The notes beneath the pieces were generated by a model. That model made no database searches and was not told the DNA's origin. It saw only the letters and a list, made by a program, of their open reading frames with translations. Positions 35,173 to 43,800 of a DNA stretch of 64,000 bases are shown here, in pieces. How positions within the stretch are numbered: the first letter of the stretch is position 1; each line of letters begins with the position of its first letter. Where the stretch lies: positions 124,001-188,000 of the forward strand of contig NZ_JAKQYM010000006.1 of the NCBI RefSeq assembly GCF_022662535.1. Direction: 5' to 3'. A program made the position numbers and the translations under genes. This stretch comes from Polaribacter marinus (GTDB lineage: Bacteria > Bacteroidota > Bacteroidia > Flavobacteriales > Flavobacteriaceae).

Positions 35173-36438
35173 ATGGCTAAAAAAGATCCTTATGCGGCTT
35201 TAAGAATTAAAGAATTTAATCTTTTTTTGCTAGTTCGTTTTTTTCTGGTTTTTGGGTGGTCTATGCAGTTTATTATTGTAGAATGGCAAGTATATAGTAT
35301 TACTAAAAACCCACTATCTTTAGGCATTATAGGTTTAATGGAGGTTATTCCGGCCGTTTCTATGGCTTTATTTGCAGGTCATATTGTAGATCAAAAAGAA
35401 AAAAGAAATTTATTTGCGTTAATTACAGCTGCTTTTTCATTAATTAGTTTAGGTTTATTCTTTTTAACACTTCCTAGTTTTATTGAAGGTTGGTCTCAAA
35501 AAGCAGTTCTTTATTCTATTTATGCTTTGGTGTTTTTTGGTGGATTTTTACGTTCTTTTTTTGGACCGACAATTTTTTCTTTAATTGCATTAATTGTTCC
35601 TAAAAAACTTTACCCTAATGCTGCAACTTGGAGTAGTTCTACATGGCAAATGGCATCTGTTCTTGGTCCTGCTTTTGCGGGGTTTACAATTGCGTGGATT
35701 GGTGTTCATTGGTCTTTATGTGTTGTTTTTGGTTTGGTCTCTTTATCATTATTATTAATATTTTTTATCAAAAGAAAACCAATTTTAAATCCCAAAATTG
35801 GAGAACCGGTTATGCAAAGTTTAAAAGAAGGAATTCTGTTTGTACGTAAAACAAAAGCAATACTTGGTGCAATAACCTTAGATATGATTTCTGTGCTTTT
35901 TGGAGGCGCAATAGCTTTGTTGCCAATTTATGCTCAAGACATTTTAAAAGTTGGTCCAGAAGGATTTGGTGCATTAAGAGCTGCTCCTGCAGTAGGTGCC
36001 TTTTTAACAATGTTAATAACTGCATATATTCCTATAAGTAAGAACGCAGGAATGAAACTATTAATAGCCATTTTTGGTTTTGGTTTGTGTATTATAGTCT
36101 TTGGACTTTCTACAATTTTTTGGATTTCTCTTATTGCTCTTTTCTTTAGTGGAGTTACTGATGGTGTTTCTATGGTAATCAGACAAACAATTTTACAATT
36201 AAAAACTCCAGATAATATGAGGGGTAGAGTTGCATCTGTAAACTCAATGTTTGTTGGTTCTTCAAATGAATTAGGAGCTTTTGAAAGTGGTATAACAGCT
36301 AAATTAATGGGAACAGTAACAGCTGTTGTTTTTGGAGGAACAATGACATTAATTACGGTTATATCTACAGGTGTTGTAAACCCAACATTAAGAAAATTAG
36401 ATTTGACAAAAGATTTAGAAGCTCATGAAAACGAATAA
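35173..36438 (+). CDS. MFS transporter (enterobactin exporter EntS/MdtH-like layout)
   Basis: A 421-residue transporter with 10-12 membrane helices. The N-terminal half has FLVRFFLVFGWSMQFIIVEW, the cytoplasmic loop GHIVDQKEKRN (the conserved G-x3-D-R-x-x-R/K motif A), and the central SLKEGILFVRKTKAILGAI loop typical of the MFS_3/EntS group. The C-terminal half has GVTDGVSMVIRQTILQLKTP and MRGRVASVNSMFVGSSNELG, family signatures. The substrate is unknown. It is coupled to the 219-aa gene and ends in a hairpin terminator. Confidence 0.9.
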   Translation: MAKKDPYAALRIKEFNLFLLVRFFLVFGWSMQFIIVEWQVYSITKNPLSLGIIGLMEVIPAVSMALFAGHIVDQKEKRNLFALITAAFSLISLGLFFLTLPSFIEGWSQKAVLYSIYALVFFGGFLRSFFGPTIFSLIALIVPKKLYPNAATWSSSTWQMASVLGPAFAGFTIAWIGVHWSLCVVFGLVSLSLLLIFFIKRKPILNPKIGEPVMQSLKEGILFVRKTKAILGAITLDMISVLFGGAIALLPIYAQDILKVGPEGFGALRAAPAVGAFLTMLITAYIPISKNAGMKLLIAIFGFGLCIIVFGLSTIFWISLIALFFSGVTDGVSMVIRQTILQLKTPDNMRGRVASVNSMFVGSSNELGAFESGITAKLMGTVTAVVFGGTMTLITVISTGVVNPTLRKLDLTKDLEAHENE

Positions 36439-36440
36439 AA

Positions 36441-36471
36441 AAACCGTTTTCAAAAATTTAGAAAACGGTTT
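36441..36471. terminator. Bidirectional terminator between MFS gene and 36495 gene
   Basis: Perfect 11-bp stem AAACCGTTTTC / GAAAACGGTTT, loop of 9 bases. A run of seven T follows on the minus strand, so it mainly serves the minus-strand gene. Confidence 0.75.
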
Positions 36472-36494
36472 GTACTATTTAAAATAAGCTTAAA

Positions 36495-36830
36495 TTATTC
36501 TATTAATTTAAGTTTAGTGATAGATTTTACTTTCTTTTTTTCTCCTGTTAATTCCCCTTCATCATCTGTTATTTCTATTTCTTTTTCTACCCAAGTTATA
36601 GAGAATTTTTTTCCAATGAATTCGTCTTCATATAAGCTAATTTCTATTTCTTCATTAATATCATAGAATAAAATTTCTTTTTTATTATTGTCAATAAATT
36701 TATAGTAATCTTCTTCTGTAACTTCTTTAAAAGTTGCTGTTAATGTGTTTTCTTTTACAACTGTTTTTGAAGTGAAAGAAAGAGATGCAGAAATAAATAG
36801 CACGAATGCTACAGTATAAATTGTTTTCAT
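36495..36830 (-). CDS. Small exported hypothetical protein (111 aa)
   Basis: Signal peptide IYTVAFVLFISASLSFTSK, then a mature part of about 90 residues that is very acidic and beta-rich (EEIEISLYEDEFIGKKFSITW, EKEIEITDDEGELTGEKKK). The final strand IITKLKL-like reads VKSITKLKLIE. I recognise no family. It is alone between the terminator and glpD. Confidence 0.6.
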   Translation of the reverse strand: MKTIYTVAFVLFISASLSFTSKTVVKENTLTATFKEVTEEDYYKFIDNNKKEILFYDINEEIEISLYEDEFIGKKFSITWVEKEIEITDDEGELTGEKKKVKSITKLKLIE

Positions 36831-36973
36831 TATTTTTATTTTAAGGTTATTTTTTATTAAATATAGTAGCTATTCTTTTTCCCTAAAAGAAACTGCTTTT
36901 TGTTGAAGTAAAACGAACTATATTTTCATAAGCCTTAAGATTAAAAATAGGTATATCAAATATATATTATTTT

Positions 36974-38620
36974 TTAATTGAATGTTACAATTGATGTTAA
37001 TTTTTTATTTAATTCCTCTCTATTTTTTTGTTGGGTAACCTCATCGTAATTTAGTTGATTTTCAAATAATTGTATTACATATTCTTTGTACAAATCTACA
37101 CTTGGTTTGTCAAAAAATAAGCGTCCAGTTCTACGCATAAAAAAATCGGTAGGCGTACAAGTCATTTCGTAATTTATGGTAAACCAAACTTCTGCTTTTA
37201 TCATTTTTTCTTGCTGATTTTCATCCATCAATTCATCAAACTTTTTTAAGATAATATCAGTTTGTTTTCCATAATTATGCACCAAATATTCTGCATCTTT
37301 TTGATCGAAATCTACTTCTGAAATTCTATTGTAAATGGCGTCTGTATAACTTTGTACTTCGCTAGAGTTTTTAAATTCTCCTCCAGAAAGCACTATTTTT
37401 TTGGTTTTAATTTCACTAAATTCTTTGTCAAATCTACGTTTGTATTTTTTACTTACTAAGTCTACAATACGTTCTGCCATTTTTCTGTAACCGGTTAATT
37501 TTCCTCCAGCAATAGAAATCAATTCTGTATCAGAAACAAAAATTTCATCTTTTCTAGACAATTCTGAAGCCGATTTTCCTTCTTCATGAATTAAAGGACG
37601 TAAACCAGCCCAAGAAGATTGTATATCATCTAATGAAATATTTATATCAGGAAACATATTATTAACTGCAGAGATTAGGTAAGTTGCATCTATTAAATTT
37701 ACCTCAACATTGTTTTTATCTTTTTGATAATTGGTGTCTGTAGTTCCAAAATAGGTAACTTTTCCACGCGGAATGGCAAACATCATTCTTCCATCGGGAA
37801 TATCGAAATAGACAGATTGTTGTACCGGTAATTTTTCATGAGCAACAACCAAATGAACTCCTTTTGTTAAATGTAAACGTTTGCCTGTTTTAGAGTGATT
37901 TAACTGTCGTAATTCATCTACCCAGGGTCCACAAGCATTTACTACATATTTGGCTTTAATATCGTAATTTTCATTAGAAAACCCGTCTTTTACTTTGGCG
38001 CCAACAACCCTGTCATCTTTATAAATAAATTGGGTTGCTTCTGTATAATTCATAATTTTTGCATCGTAATTTAAAGCTGTTTTTAAAACCTCGATGGTCA
38101 AACGTGCATCATCTGTTCTGTATTCTGCATAATAACCAGCGCCATTTAAAATCTTTTTAGGTAGTAAAGGTTCTTTTTTTAAGGCTTCTTTTTTGGTGAG
38201 CATTTTACGTTTATCTTCACCCTCTACAGAAGCCAAAATATCATAGACTTTTAAGCCAATTGAAGTTAACCAAGATCCATAGGTTCCACCATCAATTAAG
38301 GGTAAAATCATTTTTTCTGGAATTACTAAATGCGGAGCCAAGTCATGTACAATGGCGCGTTCTGTACCTACTTCTTTAACCAACCAAAAATCGAATTGTT
38401 TTAGGTAACGCAACCCCCCATGAATTAGTTTTGTGGATTTACTACTTGTACCAGAAGCAAAGTCGTTTTTTTCTATTAAAGCAACTTTCATACCTCTTGA
38501 AGCTGCGTCTAAAGCTATTCCTGCACCTGTTATTCCACCGCCAATTATTAACAAATCAAACGCTGTTTCTTTTAATTCTTTGGTGATGTTTTCTCTTTTG
38601 AAATATGAAAATTTGTTCAT
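36974..38620 (-). CDS. glpD: Glycerol-3-phosphate dehydrogenase/oxidase, FAD-dependent
   Basis: A 548-residue FAD enzyme that oxidises glycerol 3-phosphate to dihydroxyacetone phosphate and feeds electrons into the quinone pool. FAD motif IIGGGITGAGIALDAASRG at about residues 25-43, KNDFASGTSSKSTKLIHGGL, LKTALNYDAKIMNY, NACGPWVDELR, RGKVTYFGTTDTNYQ, SIAGGKLTGYRKMAE, and the C-terminal DUF-like helical domain with TPTDFFMRRTGRLFF. Full length with no interruption, unlike glpK upstream in the same orientation. Confidence 0.95.
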   Translation of the reverse strand: MNKFSYFKRENITKELKETAFDLLIIGGGITGAGIALDAASRGMKVALIEKNDFASGTSSKSTKLIHGGLRYLKQFDFWLVKEVGTERAIVHDLAPHLVIPEKMILPLIDGGTYGSWLTSIGLKVYDILASVEGEDKRKMLTKKEALKKEPLLPKKILNGAGYYAEYRTDDARLTIEVLKTALNYDAKIMNYTEATQFIYKDDRVVGAKVKDGFSNENYDIKAKYVVNACGPWVDELRQLNHSKTGKRLHLTKGVHLVVAHEKLPVQQSVYFDIPDGRMMFAIPRGKVTYFGTTDTNYQKDKNNVEVNLIDATYLISAVNNMFPDINISLDDIQSSWAGLRPLIHEEGKSASELSRKDEIFVSDTELISIAGGKLTGYRKMAERIVDLVSKKYKRRFDKEFSEIKTKKIVLSGGEFKNSSEVQSYTDAIYNRISEVDFDQKDAEYLVHNYGKQTDIILKKFDELMDENQQEKMIKAEVWFTINYEMTCTPTDFFMRRTGRLFFDKPSVDLYKEYVIQLFENQLNYDEVTQQKNREELNKKLTSIVTFN

Positions 38621-38625
38621 GTTTT

Positions 38626-39168
38626 TTAATCTAAAATATGAGTTGGTAAACCATCAATACTTGTTTGATTTTTGTTTTCCCAGTAATTTTTGATGCCTTC
38701 TTTACCTTGTTCTGTTGCCCAATCATTCAGTTCGTTTCTTTCTCCTTTATAATCGAAAAACGGAATTGACATTCCACAAGAAGTTTGAGCAGATTCAATA
38801 GCAATATCAAATATTTGACGTGTTCCTGGTGTTTCTGGAAACAAGGTGATTAAAGCATCCCAAGAAGCATCTCCTTCTTTAAGCTCTGTTCCTTTTCCGT
38901 ACAAACGCAAGATATTTGGAGCGCCCTCAAAAGCACAAAACATCATGGTAATTCTATCGTTTTCTAATAAATGAGCTGCGGTTTCATTACCACTACCAGT
39001 TACATTTAACCATAAAACACGGTTTTCGTTTATCACTCTAAAAGAATCCATACCTTTAGGAGATAAGTTAATTCTACCAGAATTGGGTGCCGTTGCTACA
39101 AAGAATATTTTTTGAGCTTCGATAAACTTTTGAAGCCTAGAGGTGATTTTTGTGTAAAATTTAGACAT
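38626..39168 (-). CDS. Pyridoxamine 5'-phosphate oxidase-like flavin protein
   Basis: A 180-residue split-barrel FMN-type protein. The pattern FFVATAPNSGRINLSPKGMDSF, LWLNVTGSGNETAAHLLEND, RITMMFCAFEGAPNILRLYGKG is that of the PNPOx-like general stress group, not of PdxH itself, which needs different C-terminal residues. The 3' part of its frame ends 5 bases before glpD, so the two are co-transcribed. Substrate and reaction are unknown. Confidence 0.87.
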   Translation of the reverse strand: MSKFYTKITSRLQKFIEAQKIFFVATAPNSGRINLSPKGMDSFRVINENRVLWLNVTGSGNETAAHLLENDRITMMFCAFEGAPNILRLYGKGTELKEGDASWDALITLFPETPGTRQIFDIAIESAQTSCGMSIPFFDYKGERNELNDWATEQGKEGIKNYWENKNQTSIDGLPTHILD

Positions 39169-39170
39169 AA

Positions 39171-39320
39171 TTACGAGTTAAAAAATTCAAGAAAAGCTTT
39201 CTTATATTTCTGATCTAAAGGTATTTTATTTGAATTAATAATTACCAAATTTCACTCAATATAATTGATTTTATTTTTATTAATGACAAACGATTTATGA
39301 ACTTGTATAAAGTTAGATTT
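39171..39320 (-). pseudogene. Relic of a LytTR DNA-binding domain
   Basis: Minus-strand frame that still reads like the last ~50 residues of a LytTR domain: FIQVHKSFVINKNKINYIE, an in-frame TGA at 39252-39254, then NLVIINSNKIPLDQKYKKAF and LEFFNS before TAA at 39171. The order HKS-[FY]-[IV]-[IV]-N, K-I-x-x-I-E, I-P-[IL]-x-x-x-Y-K is the LytTR C-terminal pattern, compare HKSYIIN in the intact protein at 20799. The part upstream is lost: the frame closes at 39321, next to the end of glpK. A truncated, stop-containing remnant of a response regulator. Confidence 0.7.
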
Positions 39321-39329
39321 TTAAAGAAA

Positions 39330-40814
39330 TTAATCAATCCAATTTTTAGAACGTTCTACGGCTTTTAGCCATTTTTTATACAAACGCTCTCTTTTTTCGG
39401 CTGTAAAATTTGGTAAAAACTCTTGATCTATTTTTCTGTGTGATAAAATATCTTCTTGTTTCCATAAACCTACGCAAATTCCTGCTAAATAAGCTGCCCC
39501 CATAATGGTAGTTTCGGTAATCTTTGGACGTTCAACTACTGTGTTTAAAATGTCTGCTTGAAATTGCATTAGTAAGTTATTTGCGCTTGCTCCTCCATCA
39601 ACCTTTAAAGAAGTTAAAGGGATTTATGCATCATTTTGCATGGCAAGTAATAAGTCTTTAGTTTGATATGCTAATGATTGTAATGTGGCTTTTATTAAGT
39701 GATTTTTGCCTGTATCTCGTGTTAAACCAAAAATAGCACCTCTTGCATACATATCCCAATAAGGAGCGCCTAAACCAGCAAAAGCTGGCACTACAATTAC
39801 AGGGTTTTCTTCTGCAACTTCTTGTGCAAAAAACTCGCTTTCTTCTGCCGATTTTATAATTTCTAATCCATCTCTTAACCATTGTATGGCTGCTCCTGCA
39901 ACAAAAACACTTCCTTCTAAAGCATAATATACTTTGTTGTTAATTCCCCATGCAATTGTAGTTAGTAAACCATTTTTAGAAAACTGAAGTTCTGTTCCTG
40001 TATTCATCAATAAAAAGCAACCTGTTCCGTATGTGTTTTTTGCTTCTCCTTTTTTAAAACAAGCTTGTCCAAAAAGAGCTGCTTGTTGATCGCCAGCAAT
40101 TCCTGCAATTGGAATTTTACATCCGTCTAAGATAAAATCACCAAAATGATAAGAGGAAGGTTTTACTTCTGGTAACATTGACTTTGGAATGTTTAATGCG
40201 GATAAAATTTTGGTATCCCAGCACAAGTTTTTAATATCAAAAAGCATTGTTCTTGAAGCATTGCTGTAATCTGTGGCATGGATTTTTTTATCGGTTAAAT
40301 TCCATAATAACCAAGAATCGATGGTTCCAAAAAGTAGGTTTCCTTTTGTAGCTTCTTCTTTTGCGTTTTCTACATTTTCTAAAATCCAATGAATTTTTGT
40401 ACCAGAAAAATAAGCATCAATTACTAAACCCGTAGTTTGTTTTATATGGTTTTCTAAGCCTTTTTGCTTGAGGTTTTCGCAAATATCTGCCGTTCTTTTA
40501 TCTTGCCATACAATGGCATTGTAAATGGGTTTTCCTGTAATTTTATTCCAAACAACAGTAGTTTCTCTTTGATTTGTAATTCCTAAACCAATAATTTCTG
40601 ATGGACGTATTTTTGCCTTTTTTATTACATTTTTAAAAACGAATAATTGTGCTTCTAAAATTTCTTCGGCATTGTGTTCTACCCAACCAGGTTTAGGAAA
40701 AATTTGTTGTAACTCTTGTTGTTCAATTGAAATAATTTCGCCTTTTTGATCTACAACTACAGCTCTAGAACTTGTGGTTCCTTGATCTAAGGCAATAATA
40801 TATTGTTTTGTCAT
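39330..40814 (-). pseudogene. glpK: Glycerol kinase gene interrupted by an in-frame stop
   Basis: The whole reading frame would give 494 residues, the normal GlpK length, but TAA at 39624-39626 stops it after 396. Before the stop: [60 protein letters not shown] and [18 protein letters not shown]. After it, in the same frame: IPLTSLKVDGGASANNLLMQ, then MGAAYLAGICVGLW and the usual end. The lost 98 residues include the ATP-binding VDGG segment, so the product is probably inactive. The stop replaces a residue in a variable loop (DA-stop-IPL), so one base change (for example AAA to TAA) explains it; read-through or a sequencing error remain possible. Confidence 0.9.
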
Positions 40815-40877
40815 AGCATAAAAAGCGTATAGAAAAGCAATTTACAAAATAAGACTAATATAATATTGATAAATTGT

Positions 40878-40885
40878 TACCTTTA
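40878..40885 (+). promoter_or_regulatory. -7 promoter element of the NhaC-type gene
   Basis: TACCTTTA, near-consensus TAnnTTTG, 21 bases before the ATG at 40907. It argues against the upstream in-frame ATG at 40874, which would start before the promoter element. Confidence 0.5.
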
Positions 40886-40906
40886 GGCAAATTAAATTTT
40901 CTTTTT

Positions 40907-42382
40907 ATGGAGTATGGATTTTTATCAGTAATACCACCAATTGTTGCAATTATTTTAGCATTAAGAACAAAGCAAGTATACATTGCTTTGTTATTTGGAA
41001 TTTGGTTTTCTTGGTTAATTATTAAAGGATGGAATCCGTTAGACGGTACATTGGCAATGATTGAAGGGATGGTAAACGTTTTTCAATCTCAAGGAAATAC
41101 TAGAACTATCATGTTTAGTGCTTTGGTGGGGGCGTTGTTAATTTTTATTCAATATTCTAGAGGAGTAGAAGGGTTTATTAATATTTTAAATAAAAAACTG
41201 GTAAAACTTGAAGAAAAAAAATCAGGTTATAGTAGAGTAATGGTTCAGTTTTTAGCAACCATAACAGGTTTGTTATTATTTGTAGAAACCAGTATTAGCT
41301 CTTTAACTGTAGGTACTTTATATCGTCCAATTTTTGATAAATTAGGGATTCCGCGTGAAAAACTTGCTTATATAGCAGATTCTAGTTCTGCACCTTCTTC
41401 TATTTTAATTCCCTTTAATGCTTGGGGAGCTTTTATAATGGGACTTTTGTTAACTCAAGGAATAGAAAGACCATTTTCTATGATGATGAGCTCTATTAAA
41501 TATAATTTTTATCCATTGATAGCTATTGCAATTGTTTTTATTGTAATTTTTACGAAAAAGGATTTTGGCCCAATGAAAAAAGCCGAAAAAAGAACGAAAG
41601 AAACAGGAGAGTTGATGAATCCTGGTTCTAAACCAATGGTTTCTGATGCGGTTACTTCATTTCCACCAAAAGAAGGTATTAAAGCGAAAGCCTATAATAT
41701 GATTGTACCGCTTTTGGTAATGGTTTTAATGATGCCTATAAATTTGATTTATACGGGTTGGAATTCTGTAGAAAATGCAACATCCTTTTTTAATCATGCT
41801 TCAGAGGCTATAGGACAAGGTTCTGGTTCTTCTTCTGTTTTATATGCTGTAATTACAGCATTATTGGTTGCTATGGTTATGTACTTTATACAAGGAATTA
41901 TGAAGCCAAAAGAAGCTGTTAATTTAACCTTAAAAGGAATTAGCGAGTTAATGCCATTAGCCTTATTAATGTTGTTGGCATTTGCCATTGGTGATGCTTG
42001 TAAAGAATTAGAAACAGGAGTTTATGTTGCAAATGTTACTAAAGATTGGTTATCTCCCGAATTATTACCTGCAGTTGTGTTTATAATTAGTTCTTTTATT
42101 GCTTTTTCTACAGGAACTTCTTGGGGAACCTTTGCTATTATGTTAGCAATTTCTGTACCTATGGCAAATATTCATGGAGCAGACGTAACTATTGTGGTTG
42201 CTGCTACCCTAGGAGGAGGTATTTTTGGTGATCATTGTTCGCCAATTTCTGATACTTCTATTATATCTTCTATGGCTTCTGCTAGTGATCATATAGATCA
42301 TGTAAAAACACAGTTACCTTACGCATTGGTTGGTGGTGTTATTACGACTGTTTTGTATTTGATTATTGGATTCTTAGGATAA
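40907..42382 (+). CDS. NhaC-family Na+/H+ (or organic-ion) antiporter
   Basis: A 491-residue membrane protein with about 11-12 helices. Family signatures: PPIVAIILALRTKQVYIALLFGIW near the N-terminus, FVETSISSLTVGTLYRPIFDKL, YIADSSSAPSSILIPFNAWGAF (the conserved D-S-S-A/S-x-P motif), FSTGTSWGTFAIMLAISVP, and GGGIFGDHCSPISDTSI-I-S-S near residue 445, which is the NhaC hallmark. Close relatives exchange Na+ for H+ or carry arginine/lysine; the substrate is not certain. The ATG at 40907 is chosen because a -7 element lies just upstream. Confidence 0.9.
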   Translation: MEYGFLSVIPPIVAIILALRTKQVYIALLFGIWFSWLIIKGWNPLDGTLAMIEGMVNVFQSQGNTRTIMFSALVGALLIFIQYSRGVEGFINILNKKLVKLEEKKSGYSRVMVQFLATITGLLLFVETSISSLTVGTLYRPIFDKLGIPREKLAYIADSSSAPSSILIPFNAWGAFIMGLLLTQGIERPFSMMMSSIKYNFYPLIAIAIVFIVIFTKKDFGPMKKAEKRTKETGELMNPGSKPMVSDAVTSFPPKEGIKAKAYNMIVPLLVMVLMMPINLIYTGWNSVENATSFFNHASEAIGQGSGSSSVLYAVITALLVAMVMYFIQGIMKPKEAVNLTLKGISELMPLALLMLLAFAIGDACKELETGVYVANVTKDWLSPELLPAVVFIISSFIAFSTGTSWGTFAIMLAISVPMANIHGADVTIVVAATLGGGIFGDHCSPISDTSIISSMASASDHIDHVKTQLPYALVGGVITTVLYLIIGFLG

Positions 42383-42480
42383 TTTACCCACTGTAAAGTT
42401 GCTTTTTACTTTATTAAGGAAGGTGTTTTACAAAATTTATTTACTTAGTAGTTAAGCAGGGTTGCTTTGTGCTTGAGTTA

Positions 42481-42664
42481 GCTTGCATTTTGATTTATTG
42501 CAGTTGCAATGTGTTTAAGTGGGCTTACATTTTGATTTATTACGGTTACAATGTGTTTAAGAGGGCTTGCATTTTAATTTATTGCAGTTACATTGTATTA
42601 AAGCGAGCTTACATTTTGGTTTATTGCAGTTACAATGTGTTAAAGTGAGCTTACATTTTGGTTA
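42481..42664. repeat. 42-bp tandem repeat, about 4.4 copies
   Basis: Four consecutive units of exactly 42 bases (42481-42522, 42523-42564, 42565-42606, 42607-42648) and a partial fifth (42649 to about 42664). Each begins GCTTRCATTTT and contains TTTATT-[GA]-CRGTTRCA-[AT]-T. Unit 1 has the dyad ATTGCA-gt-TGCAAT, which decays in later units. It fills the middle of a 400-base gene-free gap between nhaC and the efflux operon. The period divides by 3, and one plus-strand frame is open across all units to a stop at 42646-42648, with only a GTG (42469) as possible start. No spacers as in CRISPR. Confidence 0.85.
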
Positions 42665-42787
42665 ATCTTGATTGATTTGCGTTAGATTGTAATGAATTGT
42701 TATTGAATTTAGAAGGATCTGTTATAAATTAGAGTTGAAAGGATGTTTAATAAAGAAATTGCTTTCCTCTTTGATTGTTGGTAATGA

Positions 42788-43183
42788 CTAACTTGCTAAA
42801 ATTCCACGTTTTTTTAGTTCAGGAATCATGCGTAAAGCGCCTTCTTTAACCGTGTCTTTATTGAAGAGAAATGTTTTTTCGTGTAATGTATTTCCTTCAA
42901 AAAAAGTAACCTGAAAACGATTGTTTAATTTGAATAATTCTGGTTGCATAAACTCGATCTTAGCAAAAGAATTTGCAGGAAGTTTGTCTAATTTTTTACG
43001 TAACAAAGAAGTTGTTTTTGTATCAGAAAAACCTTGAGAAACAATAACCATCATTTCTAAATCAACTTTTTTGTTGTTGATAATATAAACGTTCCAATCG
43101 TTTGTATTATAAACATCATTAAATTCATAAACAATAGCCATTTCTACATGGGTAACTTCTGGAATTATAATATCTTTTTTCAT
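42788..43183 (-). CDS. Conserved hypothetical protein, last gene of the efflux operon
   Basis: A 131-residue soluble protein of a flavobacterial family without known function: VEMAIVYEFNDVYNTNDWNVYIINN, then LEMMVIVSQGF, KTTSLLRKKLDKLPANSFAKIEFM, FQVTFFEGNTLHEKTFLF. The mostly beta, single-domain pattern suggests a compact sandwich. It starts 9 bases after the TetR stop, so it is transcribed with the pump genes; a role in the pump system is inferred from position only. Confidence 0.72.
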   Translation of the reverse strand: MKKDIIIPEVTHVEMAIVYEFNDVYNTNDWNVYIINNKKVDLEMMVIVSQGFSDTKTTSLLRKKLDKLPANSFAKIEFMQPELFKLNNRFQVTFFEGNTLHEKTFLFNKDTVKEGALRMIPELKKRGILAS

Positions 43184-43192
43184 AAAAAATAA

Positions 43193-43789
43193 CTAAGAAA
43201 ATAATTTGTTGGCATCTTTGTATTTTGGGGTGATAAAACCTCTTAGAGTGTTTACAATTAGATGTTCAAAAACGAGATCTACACTATAAACATCAAAAAG
43301 ATTTTTAGGTTCAAAAATTAAGTTTTTGAGATTTGTAAAATACAAATAGCAAAACAAATCTGAATTTAAATCTTTGCAAAGATACTCTTTTTCTATAGCC
43401 TCTTCTAGTAGAGGTTTTAAGTGATCTTCTATAAAATTATCTTTAAAACTTTTTAAAACCGTATCTGCATTTTGATAATACTTTTTAATTCCGAATAAAA
43501 AAGCTGGTTGAAAATAGTTTAAATATAGAAAGGTTTTTTTTTGAATTAGGATAATTCTTTGAATAGGGTCTTTTGTGGTTTTTAGAATTTTATCTACTTC
43601 GTGTAAAAATTTATCAAGAATAAAACGAACTCCTTTAGATATGAGTTCGTCTTTGTTTTTAAAGTGTTTGTATATGGTTTTTTTAGAAATACCAAGTTCA
43701 GAAGCAAGTTGATTCATAGAAAAACGCTTGCTTCCAAACTTGATAAAGTTTGTAATAGAACACTCTAAAAGTTCTTGCTTACTAACCAT
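43193..43789 (-). CDS. TetR/AcrR-family regulator
   Basis: A 198-residue repressor-type protein. The N-terminal HTH reads FSMNQLASELGISKKTIYKHFKNKDELI (residues ~23-50), with the classic turn and the Y-x-H-F element. The ligand domain is variable, as usual. It is encoded 11 bases after the outer-membrane channel gene, inside the efflux operon, and so is probably regulated with the pump. The operon also begins with a different regulator (GbsR type), an unusual pairing. Confidence 0.92.
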   Translation of the reverse strand: MVSKQELLECSITNFIKFGSKRFSMNQLASELGISKKTIYKHFKNKDELISKGVRFILDKFLHEVDKILKTTKDPIQRIILIQKKTFLYLNYFQPAFLFGIKKYYQNADTVLKSFKDNFIEDHLKPLLEEAIEKEYLCKDLNSDLFCYLYFTNLKNLIFEPKNLFDVYSVDLVFEHLIVNTLRGFITPKYKDANKLFS

Positions 43790-43800
43790 TTTAAAAATAA

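Noticed and set aside
40874..40906. Upstream ATG for the NhaC-type gene
   Set aside because: It would start before the -7 promoter element at 40878-40885, so it could not be on the transcript.
42469..42648. 59-residue peptide read from GTG across the 42-bp repeats
   Set aside because: No ATG, no promoter element upstream, and the open frame is a simple result of a 42-base period divisible by three. Mentioned only as a possibility.
42481..42664. CRISPR array
   Set aside because: The 42-bp units follow each other directly with no unique spacers, they vary in sequence, and no cas gene is near.
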